Below, piece after piece: positions 34,796 through 45,845 of a DNA stretch of 64,000 nt. The stretch covers positions 1-64,000 of the forward strand of contig JADFUC010000796.1 in assembly GCA_019722365.1 (NCBI GenBank), written 5' to 3'. The stretch is from Lithospermum erythrorhizon. Taxonomy: Eukaryota > Streptophyta > Magnoliopsida > Boraginales > Boraginaceae. Both the position numbers and the translations under genes were made by a program. Numbering within the stretch: position 1 is the stretch's first letter; each line of letters begins with the position of its first letter. The notes under the pieces were generated by a model, which had not been told where the DNA came from, ran no database searches, and saw only the letters and a program-made list of their open reading frames with translations.

Positions 34796-36300
34796 TGTGA
34801 CCACGCCCAGACGGCCGCCACGAGGTGAATCATTATAATCCGGACACCATAGTCGCCAAACCGATGGGGCGACTTCGGTTTAAAACTACTCGTTTCATCC
34901 AAAAATTTGAGGATTTCCATTAATATTCTCAAAATAATAAAGTTTAAAATTTTACAAATCCATCGGGTGATATCTAACCAACCAAATCCATATATATAAC
35001 ATATCCCAATACTTGATATCTTAGGCAAGACTAAAGAGAACAAGTCTTGTACTCGAGAATACAAAGTGACAAGCTGAGGCAAGGCTAAGTTTAAAATAAA
35101 GTAAGAGCAATCAAAAGCGTTGACAACACATCAAAATCGGTTGTGAGGATCCTCACGCCACCCGATGCTCACCTAGCCACTCGGAACAAATTCTCAACAG
35201 CCTCACAGCTCAACTAGGCTGTCTGTCAACACGGCACAAATGAAAATCGCCCATAGCGAAAAGAGGGTGTAAGGCTGAAACTTAGTGAACTAACTTGAAG
35301 GTGAACTTACCAAAACGGAATGAGACATACAATATTATAATAGCCCAACATGAATAAATTCCGTATATATATGTCAGGGACTACCCTAATAAGGTCATAC
35401 AACAAGATTCCAAAGAAGGTCTCAGGCATAACATGTCAAGATATAATAGAAGGTCTCAATAAGGCACACAAACACCCAGAATGAAATCATAGAGACTCAA
35501 CAACGACTATAACTCTAGTCATCACCTTCTATCTCTCATATCTCCACAAATATACCACCCTCTAATGCGCATATACTCAATCATCTACACAGGGAATAGA
35601 TAAATCGCTAATAACCGCCTCTTAGTAGTATAAGATAGCATCCAACTGTCACGCATATGAAAGTGACAATAGATCTCATTTGCACATATACGAGAAGTAT
35701 GAGAGCCAACATCAACAATGCACATAGCAAAGTGACAACAGATCTCCACGCATATGCAGTATAAGGCCAACATCAACAATGCACATAGCAAAGTGACAAT
35801 AGATCTCAGCTGCACACATACCCAGTATAAAGGCCAATCGCGTCTCATATCACACCAAGGAAGGAGGAGTCGTCTAACCCCCTAATCGTCAACATAGGGT
35901 CCAAATCCGTGCCAGAGTCGCCTCAAAGTCATACATAACTCCCAACCATCACCTCTCAATAACCCTTCTCTACTCCCCAAACAATATCCAAGCACACAAC
36001 TAAAACATCTCATCATAAATCAACCACAACCGCCGACAAGACCTACTTAAACATACCAAAGAAGTGCCGACAGGTACAATCTATACTTGATCTTGACAAG
36101 GCCACAATCGAAATATAAGTTGGCGTTGGTATTACTTACCTCAAGCAATCTTGGCCTTGTAGAATACAATCACATAATCATATCATAGCTCACAAATAAA
36201 TCCCACATAATCATACTTATTCATATATTGTATCGTTTCTCACGTAATCATAGCACAATGACATGTACATCATTCTCACATAATCATACCAAATAACATG
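34796..36300 (-). repeat. Reverse-oriented gypsy LTR fragment nested in the composite LTR
   Basis: Begins TGTGACCACGCCC at 34796 (reverse of an LTR end). It includes the reverse complement of the ...gctaggtgagcatcgggtgg... block seen in A and E LTRs (at about 35155-35190) and a hairpin array at 35620-35850. The right boundary is fuzzy; the LTR start is missing or degenerate. Confidence 0.7.
35620..35850 (-). repeat. Hairpin array, degenerate
   Basis: Three units separated by caacatcaacaatgcacatag and caaagtgacaatagatctca, the reverse complement of the A/E-type units. The palindromes themselves are partly lost (for example catatgcagtataaggcc). Confidence 0.7.
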
Positions 36301-36409
36301 TTCACACAATTTTCTTATCACATTTGAAAGACTTCTAAGCACGTGGTATGATTCTCGGTTGTTGGGATGACTAAGAATCAATTTTCTACAATAACATGTT
36401 GACACATTT

Positions 36410-36774
36410 TTATATACCTAGGTTGTTGGAAGGATGACCGAGATGCTTTGGCGAATAGTAGCATTACCCGTGGAGGTGGCGATGGTGGCAGAAGACCTCA
36501 ACGATCCTTACTTTATCTTCTTTGGAGTTTTTTGTTGTACTTAATAATTATTGTTGTCTAGAGTTGTAAAACCGTTGTTTGATGTTGTATTTATAATGTG
36601 TACTTATCTAGGTTGTTTAGGTGTTGGTTAGTTCACCCCAGATGGACAAGTTGTATTGTTTTTGTTATCATGTTAAATGAAGTCATTTTATCGTTATTCA
36701 TGGATTGACTGCGATGATTTAGGTTGATAGTGGTCCCGACCTTAAGGGGAGCCAGCGCAGGCGGAGTCGTTACA
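36410..36774 (+). repeat. LTR family B, 3' end
   Basis: Matches 1755-2118 and the reverse complement of 4153-4520: gatgaccgagatgctttggc, gaggtggcgatggtggc, and the end gcggagtcgttaca. Third copy of this LTR end in the window. Confidence 0.82.
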
Positions 36775-36779
36775 ATATT

Positions 36780-37690
36780 CTTGTTTGGTGTCGGGGGGTT
36801 TGTTTGTTTTAAAAATTTCAACATAACCTATCTCAGGCATGCTGTTTCAACAATCTTTCCCCAATTTGGGTTGACAAGAATTAAGTAAGGGAGGTCTTTA
36901 ACCTTTTCTTTAATACTTCTAACTGTATTAGTATGATTCTCAGTCCAAGGATTTGGTTTTTCTTCAATCAATTATATAAAATTGTAGTATCTTTTGGATG
37001 ATTTTGATAATGAGGAGAAATATAATTTAAATTTTGCCCAAAATCTTTTACAGGTTGAGTTTTGTCCAAATTTCATCGGAAACTTAGAAGCAAATTCAGC
37101 CACTTCTCTTTATTGGAATAATATTACCTTTTTCAATATTATGACCCAAAAATCTTATTTTTGTCTGAAAAATAGCCATTTTTGGTTTGGAAATAACTAA
37201 ACCATGCTGAATTATTATTTTTCTTAACACATCTAGATGTTTGGAGTGATCTTTAACTTTTTTAGAAAATACTAAAATATCGTCAATATAAACAATTATA
37301 AATTCACTAAAAGGATTAAAAATATTATTCATAATCTTTTGAATTTTTGACGGGGCATTTTTAAGCCCGAAAGGCATAACATTCCACTCATAATGCCCAA
37401 AGGGTACATTAAAAGCAATTTTGTATCTATTTGATTTATTGATTTGAATTTGCCAATAACCTGATTTTGAATCAAATTTGGAGAAAAGGATAGACTCATA
37501 TAACCTATCTAATAAATCCTTTTTGTTACGAATAGGATGTCGAATCCATATTAACATTTTGTTTAAAGGTTTGTAATTTATAACAAGACGAGGAACACAT
37601 CTTTCTTGTTCTGCATGTTTATTAACATAAAAAGCCGTACATGCATGACCATGGGGATTAGGAAGTACAAATTAACTTCCAGTCAAAGAG
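36780..37690 (-). pseudogene. Viral reverse transcriptase
   Basis: The minus strand has RLVINYKPLNKML (about 37590-37553), FSKFDSKSGYWQIQINKS (about 37470), PFGHYEWNVMPFGLKNAPS, FIIVYIDDILVFSKK (the catalytic Y-x-D-D box, about 37300-37255) and IRFLGHNIEKG. The frame 37557-37096 is open for 153 codons. Below 37096 the connection to RNase H is frameshifted. The enzyme copies pregenomic RNA. RT motifs are intact in this copy, but the polyprotein around it is broken. Confidence 0.9.
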
Positions 37691-37914
37691 AGATTGAATT
37701 TCTTTTTTACATAATTTCAAATATTGAGAATTCATTTGACATGGTCTTGCCCAAGTAGAAATCAGTTCATAAAAAAAGTACTCCTCATATGGAAGTTCTA
37801 TAATAAATTTTTTTTTCTATCCCAAAAAGCATTAGGATGATCATTACAAATTTTTAAACTTAATCAATTCAAATTTACTTTAATCTTTTTCTGTAATTTA
37901 GGATTTTATAATTT

Positions 37915-38397
37915 TTAATCTATTGTTAACAAATTGATTTTATTTTTAAGAAAATGTATTTGATTTTCTTCAGTTATTAAATTTATTTGATTTTCTTTAG
38001 TTATTACTTTATTATAAATTGAATATAGATCTTTAGAAAAAGGTTTAGAAGTAAATCTAAGCATTATTGGTTTATTATTATATGTGCCAATAATTCCTTC
38101 TTTATCTACTTTTATGAAACTATAGATTTTTGTTATGAATGGAGTGTCAAGTATGACTTGATTAGAAATATTTTTTACTAATAGAAAACTAGTTGAAAAA
38201 TATTTTTTATACACACAAACAAATGCTTTAGATAATTTAAAACTTATGTCAAGTTTTTCTCCACCGACATAAGAAAGGGTATGGGTGATTTTTTCAAAAT
38301 ATCTCGTTGGAATCAATCCTTCTTGTATAACATTTAAATCTGCCACACTAACAATAAGAGCATCAAATTCTTTTGAAAAATAATTATCAATTAACAA
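37915..38397 (-). pseudogene. Viral aspartic protease region
   Basis: A 160-codon open frame. ALIVSVADLNVIQEGLIPTR is the active-site neighbourhood and VILDTPFITKIY the second conserved strand. The expected catalytic D-S/T-G triplet reads V-S-V, so the enzyme could not work even if the frame were complete. The tail has tandem KENQINLITEENQIHFLKNK repeats. In the family this protease cuts the coat protein and polymerase polyproteins. It lies directly upstream of RT. Confidence 0.82.
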
Positions 38398-38433
38398 AGT
38401 TATTTTAATATACCATTTCTGAGTTAAAAATAT

Positions 38434-39050
38434 TTAATTCAAGAAGTTATCATCTTGAAAACTTGGATTGTTGGTTTGGACAATATTATTGTCACAAAGC
38501 TTTTCTAATCTTGAGATTCTAAGATCATAATTTAACTTTTCATTTTTCAAAATCTTTATTTCTTCCTTGAGATTATTAATCTCCTTTTGAATATCATTCA
38601 AGGATGTCGGAGTGTTTCCACTTCTTCTTTCCTTTAGAAGTCTATAAACTTCACTCATAAAGTACTGAGTATTATTAGAGATAAATTTATTATATTTATC
38701 TTTTGATGACGAAGCAACATCAGCAGCTGAGATATTATCCATCTGGTCGATAATTTTGGATCTTAAGTCAGGATCCTTGATGTTTTTTAAGAAATCCATG
38801 ATAGTATTACTATCAATGACATTTATCTCATTATCTTGAAATTGAAACATTAATTTAAGAATTTCTGAATCCTGTGTATTCTTAATGCAGGTTTGTCCCA
38901 AAGAACAAGGCTCACCTTCAGATTCAGAGTCAAAAGAGTCAGATGGTATGACATTAATGCTTTTATTACTGGATGATCCATATGATGATTCTTCATCGGT
39001 ATCGTTTAAAAAGATTTTGTATAATTCATCTTTTTGCTTTTGGTTAAAGT
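38434..39050 (-). pseudogene. Viral coat protein C-terminal region (acidic, coiled coil)
   Basis: The open frame 38901-38434 contains acidic and polar sequence, then a heptad-like stretch IQKEINNLKEEIKILKNEKL followed by DLRISRLEKL, a likely coiled coil. Upstream (39050-38900) a Ser/Asp/Glu-rich run (DTDEESSYGSSS..., DSFDSESEGE) follows the zinc knuckle, as at the acidic C-terminus of caulimovirid capsid precursors. A stop or frameshift separates it from the protease. Confidence 0.75.
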
Positions 39051-39345
39051 CAAGATTGTTAATCTTCTTTTTAGTCCAACAATTATTAGCATAGTGACCA
39101 ACCTTTCCACATTTGTGATAGACAATACTTTGTTTATCTTTATCGTTATAATCCTCTCTTTTGTTTTTATCTCTATGACGATGTTTATTCTTTTTATGAA
39201 ATGCTTTTCTTTTGAATCTTTAATATTCTTTGTGCTCATTGCTATTGGTTTTATTGTTTCTATTTCTAATCTCATCGGTAGAGGAATTACTCATACCAAA
39301 CTGTTCACAAAATCTTCCTAATTTTTGTTTTTCAGATGAATCTGT
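39050..39345 (-). pseudogene. Viral coat protein basic region and zinc knuckle
   Basis: The minus strand reads KLGRFCEQFGMSNSS (about 39330-39285), a Lys/Arg/His-rich segment (about 39260-39130), then KCGKVGHYANNCWTKKK (about 39110-39060). This is a CCHC zinc knuckle whose first cysteine is out of frame. It binds viral nucleic acid in packaging. At least two frameshifts are needed to read through. Confidence 0.8.
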
Positions 39346-39689
39346 CTTTGAAGTTGTTTATTTAACTTTAATTCATTGCATAAAGATAACCCTTCTTTAA
39401 CGCAAGATCCTATTAATTTATCATAAGTAAAATCATCATTAGGGATTGCAATCTAGTACTCTCGATTTTCTAACTCTTTCGGCAAAAATATAGAATACCC
39501 ATAAATTTAGATTTCCAATGAGAGCTATTGCTCCTCGAGAGTTCCATAACGCTCTTGAGGAAAGTATCATTATACCATCACAAAATCACTAAGATTTTTA
39601 CACTTCCAAATTGTGAAGTAAATGCGAATATTTTTTATCATCGAATATCTTTACGTAGAGATGCTCAATTATATTAATAATAAGCATGT

Positions 39690-40026
39690 AGATAGCATTC
39701 TCTATATTTTGACCATTTTCAACTTTAACAGATGTTCTGATTATCTATTTTTGTTGGGGTGATCCTGCAACCTTTTAATTAACCATTAAACCGGCAATTA
39801 TCATATTAGCAATATTGTTTTCAGTATTATTATTCTGTTTTTCAGATGGTTGAATACATAAGCATACGATGTGCATGATTATAAATTTGCTTATCAGTAT
39901 AACTATCAATATTCCATTCATAGATATGCTTACCACTATAACTATTACTAATAATATGTTCCTGTTCTTCATTAAGAACATCAATAGGGGAAGGGCTCCT
40001 ATAATAAAAATATCTTTGGGTTGGTT
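39690..40026 (-). pseudogene. Viral coat protein core, N-terminal part
   Basis: Open from the gypsy E insertion: RYFYYRSPSPIDVLNEEQE, then YEWNIDSYTDKQIYNHAHRM, ending at a stop near 39855. In another frame IANMIIAGLM follows. Such gag-like capsid segments are typical of caulimovirid coat proteins before the zinc knuckle. 39350-39690 is heavily decayed coat-protein DNA (FCDGIM... fragments). Confidence 0.75.
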
Positions 40027-40028
40027 TT

Positions 40029-40696
40029 TGTAATACGTTCCGATTAATTTAGATAATAATATTAATTCGTATAATTTATTTAGTGAATTACATTTATGAT
40101 TTAGTAGTAGTAGCCGGGGATAATTCGAAATAAGTTATATCGTTAAGTTGGTTGTTAACTCGATTCGTTTAGTGGGCACAAACTCCCATGTGTGATTCTC
40201 TAACTTAAGGGCTAAGCTTATTCTCATCCCACTTGACAACAAAACAAAAATCTTCTCCTTAACTGCTTCTTGAGAGTTCGGCCGAGACCCCGCTGCAACA
40301 AACCCAGGAAAATTTTTCCTCCATTTCATCACTTTGTTGATTGTTCGTCCTCAAGTTGATTACCAAAGCTTTCCATCATCTTTTCCTACGAATTTGAGGT
40401 ATGAAGTTGGAGTTTAAGTTGATTTTAAATGTTTGAATTTCGTTGACTTTTGGTATAAATTGAATTTAATTGTATTTCTAAGTTTGTTATGGGCAGTATG
40501 ATGAATATAAGTGGTTAATTCATGAGTTAAGATGTTGTTTGAGGTTTATGGTGATAGGTTGACTTTTTCCTAGGTTAGTTGACGTTTTTATGTTTGAGTT
40601 TTTATAAGACTTTAAAATGTGTAGGGGTTAATTTGGGACCTTATTGTAGTTGTTGTAAGGTAAAATTGTGATTTATAATCAATTAGAGGTTAGGTT
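40029..40696 (+). repeat. 5' LTR of gypsy E, first part
   Basis: TGTAATACGTTCCGATTAAT and the following 650 bp align with 12478-13160 (LTR family A). Cut by element D; about 650 bp corresponding to 13160-13810 of the A LTR are absent at the junction. Confidence 0.8.
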
Positions 40697-42231
40697 AAGC
40701 TACGTTCTTACATATTATAATCAAACATTTGAGTCATCACCGGTATCATCAACACAATATATTGGTCCTAACAAGATGTCATCTGCCAATAATTTGTAAA
40801 TAATAACTACTAGCATATTTACACACAAATAAAAGCGATAACACATATAACAAGCATCTGATCCGGGCAACATGCAAATGTAAGGAACCAACACCAAGGA
40901 GGTAAATCACGTACTAGTACCACTAGCGCCAAAGCTACCAACAGCCTAGTCAAAACAACCTCAGGTCAGTCAACTCCTGATAATATAATAGATTACATTT
41001 TCCATCCAATACTTTAGAGTCATACCTTAATTATATTTATCCTATTTAATCAACAGGGTGTTCCTTAAACCTAAGTTTAATAAAAATAGTTTTATAAAAT
41101 GTACTATAGTTCCTCAAAATGCACTATATAGTTTAATAAAAATCGATTTTATATTTTTATGTAAAATCCGATTTATTTCAATTAACCCCCCAAAGCTAGT
41201 CATTTACTAGTAATAATTCAAAATAAATACCAAATGAACTCCAAAAATTCTAATATTTGATTTATAGTCAACCAAACCCCCATATAAAAATATAAAAATT
41301 TAGTTTCTAATTTACAATCATAAAAATTTCACCTTTTTATTAAAATATTCATTCTAGTTAATAAATAAACAAAAATGATAACATTTCCCAAAAATTCCAA
41401 GATTATTATATGTTGGTGTAATCGATAATAAATACAATAAAAATATGAGTTTTATTTAAAAATTCAAAGTATAATTTATTTCTATTTTCTACCAAAAATC
41501 GAAATTATAATATAAAATTAATTAAAATCCGAAAATAACTATTTTCTCATGAATATATTAATGGAAAAAATATTATTATATCTATAATAATAAACATCTC
41601 AAATCTAAACATAAAGTTAGAATCTTTTAATTAGTATATAAAATTTGAAATAAATTGTCCCAAAATTAACAAAATTCAATTCTTTCCATTGACAGCCGCA
41701 ATCTAGGAGCCAAGATAATAATTTAACAGAAATTTTAATTATTAAATTCGAAATAATTAAATCCTAATTTTGAAATTTATAAAAACTTAAAAAGATGAAG
41801 ACTTTCATACCTTAAGCTTGACGGGGAAGAGAGCGACGAGAGGAGAAGATTGATATATTTTTCTTGAATTTTAGAGCAAAGGATGAGGATCAAAGTGGGA
41901 GAAAAAGAGAAAAATTTTGAGTTCTTTCAATGGAAAAAAAGAGGCGATGGTTTTTGGGTTAGGGTTTGGTTTTCTTTTTGTCTTATAGTGTAGGATGATG
42001 AGCCCATAAAATAAAAAGTCTATTAATAAAAAGGCCTCTCGTTTAGCTCGTTAACGAACATAATTCTTTTAAACCCGCACGTAAAAATTGTAATCAACTT
42101 TTTCCAATTAAATTTTGCCTATAATCTAAGTTAGCTATTTGATAACAATTCGTTCCGAATCGTTTTTATTATGTGCATTCAATTACCAATTACTCGATTT
42201 TAATTAATTAAGCAAGGTCGAGATTTATTCA
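40697..42231 (-). repeat. 3' LTR of gypsy D
   Basis: About 1.5 kb, AT-rich. Its LTR start reads tgaataaatctcgacc on the minus strand. Its part 41540-42231 aligns with 45190-45845. The outer end near 40697 is approximate. Confidence 0.7.
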
Positions 42232-42233
42232 TT

Positions 42234-42250
42234 CTACCCACCTTATAAAA
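42234..42250 (-). other. Polypurine tract of gypsy D
   Basis: The minus strand reads ttataaggtgggtagaa immediately before the 3' LTR, the same form as in elements A and F. Confidence 0.65.
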
Positions 42251-42279
42251 ATTTCGTCTCTAAAATTTCTTGAATTAGT

Positions 42280-42700
42280 CTACCCCCACATGCCAAACCC
42301 AAAATGAAACAACACACCAACAAAAGCAGTTAAGTACAACAGGACACGCAATATAACGAACTTAATACTAACCGAAAGCTGCGGGTAACGCTCTCGAATG
42401 TCGTCCTCCTCAACCCGATGATTTCTCCATAGGACCTTCACCAACCCAACTGTCTTGTTCCTCAACGTCTTCTCCTTTCGATCCAAGATTTCCACCGGTT
42501 GCTCCTCATACGAAAGATCCTCTTTAAGTTCCACCGGTTGTGCTTCCAAGATATGCGACACATCGAGAATATATTTTCTCAAGCAAGATACATGGAATAC
42601 ATTATGAATCCTCTCCAACTCCTTAGGCAGCTAGACGGTGAGCCACGGTCCCAGCTACCCAAAAATCTCATATGGTCAATATAGTGAGGACCCGACTTCC
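42280..42700 (-). pseudogene. Gypsy D: integrase C-terminus
   Basis: The open frame 42618-42280 begins MERIHNVFHVSCLRKYILDV and contains VELKEDLSYEEQPVEILDRK and VLWRNHRVEEDDIRERYPQL. The last segment is a chromodomain-like tail of Tekay/Del chromoviruses, complete here to its natural end. Upstream (42618-42700) LPKELERIHN-type sequence is frameshifted. Compare 19780-19980 in element F. Confidence 0.83.
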
Positions 42701-44200
42701 CTTCTTTGAAACCTCGTAACTCCCTTCACGGAGATACCTCAAGAAGGCCAATCTCCAACCCCAAAAGATAACTCACACGGCGGCTTATTGGCATACATGC
42801 TATGTCGATCTGAGCGACATGTGTTGTCTAACCATTTTGATTCTCTCGTACGACCTCTCACCAGTGAGACCCATAGTCTTCCTGCCGACCACTTTCACTG
42901 ACTCCTTTGAGTTCTACATTTCCGCCACTCTGATACTCAAATGGTGCCATCTCAATGTAGTAACTATTATTATAAGCAAAATTCAGTAACTCCTCATCGG
43001 TTCTAGTGGAACTTCGATCATAGCTCACCGGCATGTCCTCCGATTAATGCATAGTCACTCTCTATTTGCCCGTGCATGCTTGGTGAAATGACGTACTCAA
43101 ACTCACCTTAGTCCCCAACTCCCGCTGAAAGCACTCCCAAAATCTCGAGAGTAAGCAGTATCGCGTCGACCTGATACTCTTTGGGACCCCGTGCAACCTC
43201 GGATACGATTAATGTATAGCTGAGCAAGTTTTTCTGGACCATGCAGCCATATGCTTTGCTAGGAAGTAATGAGGACTTGAACCTTTGTCCACAGTCTTAT
43301 ACACCATCATGCTTTAGAATTTCACAAAGCGGCCGAAGGTAAAATCCATAGTAATATGTTCCCCAAGTCACTCCGGGAATAGGTAATAGCGCAGCAATCC
43401 ATGAGGTATCTATGCTAATTTTAACTGTGACATGTCAAACATTTTGTACAAAATCTTATATCTCTCTTTCATTCCGGAGTCACCGGTAAATTAGATCTCA
43501 AGTCGATACATTTTTAGTGCTACGGGGATGTCGCTATGGAGCACTATGCGCCTCGTCCATGATTTCCCGCTTCAGCTCGGTGAAAATGGTACAACAATTC
43601 GCTCTAAACACAGAGAACCCCTTATCAATCACGAAGTCAGTCACCTTCCCTTTGTTCCACTTCCCTCGTCATTTTCAACACCCTCGTCCCCATTGTTGAG
43701 ACTCACAATTTTCTCAAGTAACCTTTGGTCGAACTTCGCATACGTGCCAATAAGGCACCAGTATTATCAATCGAACTTCGACTCCCGGTTCCTTCAACTC
43801 CGCATGGACCCTGCATTTCCTTTTACGCTCGAGCCATTACTACGTTCGCTTTCCCGGGTGGTACTCCCGTTGCTATATCATAATCGCAGTGAATTCCATC
43901 CTGCTTATTTATCTCAGAATTTAAATCCCTGCAGGTAGGCAAATATTTCAAACTCTTGTGATTAGTGAAAATCTGGCACTTTACTCCATACAGGTAGTGT
44001 CTCTAAATCTTAAGTAAAGACTATCATTTGCTAATTCAGATGCGTAAATCGGGTAGTTCTTTTCATGAGTTTTCAACTGTCGAGAAGCATAAGCAATTAC
44101 CTTCCCATCTGCATCGACACGCAGCCCCAAACCTTGAAGAGATGCATCCATTGTACACATACTCTCTCTGCCGGCGGGGAAGCATGCTTGGGCGATGAGT
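42700..44200 (-). pseudogene. Gypsy D: integrase core and RNase H, heavily decayed
   Basis: Reverse-strand fragments of integrase and RNase H can be sensed by alignment with 49330-50560 (for example the reverse of caatggtgccatctcaatg at about 42940 and the RNase H block near 44080). Indels are so dense that no motif longer than 10 residues survives. Confidence 0.6.
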
Positions 44201-45189
44201 CAAATTTTCCCTCGACTCCCGAAAACTCTTCTCATTCGGCATCCAAACAAAGCGGAACCCTCTTGGATTAGCTTAGTCATTGTTGCAATCGAGAAAAAAT
44301 CTTTTTGTGAACCTCCTTGGTAGCCAGCTAACCCCAAGAAACTTCTCACGTACGCCCCTTGGTAGGTTGTTCCCAGTTCATCAGCACCTCCACGCTTACA
44401 TTGGGTCACCAATACCCTCACGGAAATCACATGTAAAATGTACCTTCCTCAGCAGGAATTCACACTTAGAAAGTTTTGCATACAAGCGCTCCTTTGCAAA
44501 GTCTCAGCCACTAACCTTAAATGTTCTCATGTTCCGCTTCACCACTTGAGTAATCGAAATGTCATCTATGAACACTACCACAAACTTATCGAGAAGTCCC
44601 GGAACACTGCGGTCATCAAGTCCATGAGCAATTTGGAGCATTCGTCCTTAAACGGCATCACTAGAAATTCACCAATGTCCATACCGCATTGGCCGACTTT
44701 GGAATATCCTCCTCTCTTATCCTCAGAAGCGTGGTAGCCGATCTCGGATCGATGTAGAAAACACCCACCCTCAGAAGCTGGTCAAGCAGATCATCAATTC
44801 TTGCTTGGAGGATGTGCGATTCTTGATAGTCTTTATTCAACTTTATGCGTAGTCAACACACATTCTCATTTCCCATCCTTCTTTTCACAAACAACTTTTG
44901 GCCTTTTAAGGAGAACTACTAGGGCAGATGAACTTTTCTCTAACGACTCTTGTAGTTGTGCCTTCAATTCTTTCAACTCGTTGGAGCCATTCTATATGGT
45001 GCCATTGATATCGGAGAAGTCCCCGGTACTAGCTCAATCACAAACTCCACCTCCCTGGTAGGGGCAACTCCCGGAAGGTCTTCAGGAAAAACATCTTCAA
45101 ACTCCCTCACAACCTGGATATTCTCCAACTTAGGCTCCTCTTTATCGACATCCACCACATACCCCAAGTATCCCTTAAACCCTTTCTAA
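44200..45189 (-). pseudogene. Gypsy D: reverse transcriptase remnant
   Basis: The frame 45167-44973 reads VVREFEDVFPEDLPGVAPTR and VEFVIELVPGTSPISMAPYR, the N-terminal entry of Ty3/gypsy RT. Downstream pieces (for example MDLMTAVFRD, FLVMPFKD) lie around 44680-44570, and SFLGLAGYQ (about 44340) is the end of RT. The catalytic YxDD region (about 44560-44530) is not readable. Confidence 0.8.
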
Positions 45190-45845
45190 TGAATATATTA
45201 CTGGAAAAACTCTATTATTATATCTATAATCATAAACATCTCAAATCTAAACATATCTAACATAAAAATAGAATCTTTATTAATTATATAAAATAAAATA
45301 AATTGTTGAAATTAACAAAAATTCAATTCTTTCCGTGACAACCACCAATTTAGGAGCCAAAGATCATAATTTAACAAATTTTTAATTATTAAATTCGAAA
45401 TTCTTAAATCCTAATTTTTGAAATTCTCAAAAACTTAAAAAGATGAAGACTTTCATACCTTAAAACGACGGGGAAGACGAGAGGAGAAGATTGGTATATT
45501 TTTCTTGAATTTTAGAGCAAAGGATGAGGATCAAAGTGGGAGAAAAAGAGAAAAATCTTGAGTTCTTTCTATGGAAAAAAAATGGTTTTTGGGTTAGGGT
45601 TGGTTTCTTTTTGTCTTATAATTAGCGGATGATGAGCCCGCAAATAAAAGGCCTCGTTGTTTCGTGCTTGAACATAGTGCTTAAACCCGCGTAAAATTGT
45701 AATCAACTTTTCCAATTAAATTTTACCCTAAAATCTAAGTTAAGCTATTTGATAATAATTCGTTCCGAATCCGTTTTTTTATTATATTACGTTGAATTAC
45801 AATTACTACGATTTTAATTAATTAAACCGAATTCGGGTTATTTCA
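45190..45845 (-). repeat. 5' LTR of gypsy D, outer part only
   Basis: Aligns with 41540-42231. Starts abruptly next to RT-coding DNA, showing a deletion spanning the LTR/internal junction. Confidence 0.75.

Larger units (their letters stand above)
34119..36774 (+). mobile_element. Composite solo-LTR insertion inside viral RNase H
   Basis: Flanked by ATATT (34114-34118 and 36775-36779). The left 680 bp is a gypsy-type LTR start (taataacttatccc, then gttgactttggtgatttggg-type sequence). The right about 360 bp is the 3' end of LTR family B. Between them lies a reverse-oriented LTR fragment (34796 to about 36300). No gag or pol is present. Viral RNase H sequence abuts both sides, so the whole unit is one insertion into the virus, later invaded by another LTR. 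Confidence 0.82.
36775..40028 (-). mobile_element. Endogenous caulimovirid, block 2 (coat protein to RT)
   Basis: Middle block. In viral order: coat-protein core (40026-39700), basic region and zinc knuckle (39340-39050), acidic/coiled-coil C-terminus (39050-38434), aspartic protease (38397-37915), RT (37690-36780). It is bounded on one side by gypsy E (at 40029) and on the other by the composite LTR. The gene order and the RT type place it in Caulimoviridae; the genus is not resolved. Confidence 0.88.
40697..45845 (-). mobile_element. Ty3/gypsy element D, inverted, nested in E's LTR
   Basis: Reverse-oriented element: 3' LTR 40697-42231, polypurine tract, integrase, RNase H and RT remnants (42280-45167), then a partial 5' LTR 45190-45845. 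The 5' end of the internal region (primer site, gag, protease) and the inner half of the 5' LTR are gone, so RT runs directly into LTR sequence at 45190. The two LTRs share long blocks (for example atgaatatatta...atctataat). No clean target duplication; host LTR sequence is lost at the site. Confidence 0.8.

Noticed and set aside
39034..39321. A hydrophobic plus-strand membrane protein of 95 codons
   Set aside because: It is the complement of the Lys-rich viral zinc-knuckle region; A-rich coding gives T-rich, hydrophobic antisense frames.
43517..43938. Plus-strand proteins of 60-136 codons (also 44280-45061)
   Set aside because: They are antisense shadows of the RT and RNase H remnants of gypsy D.
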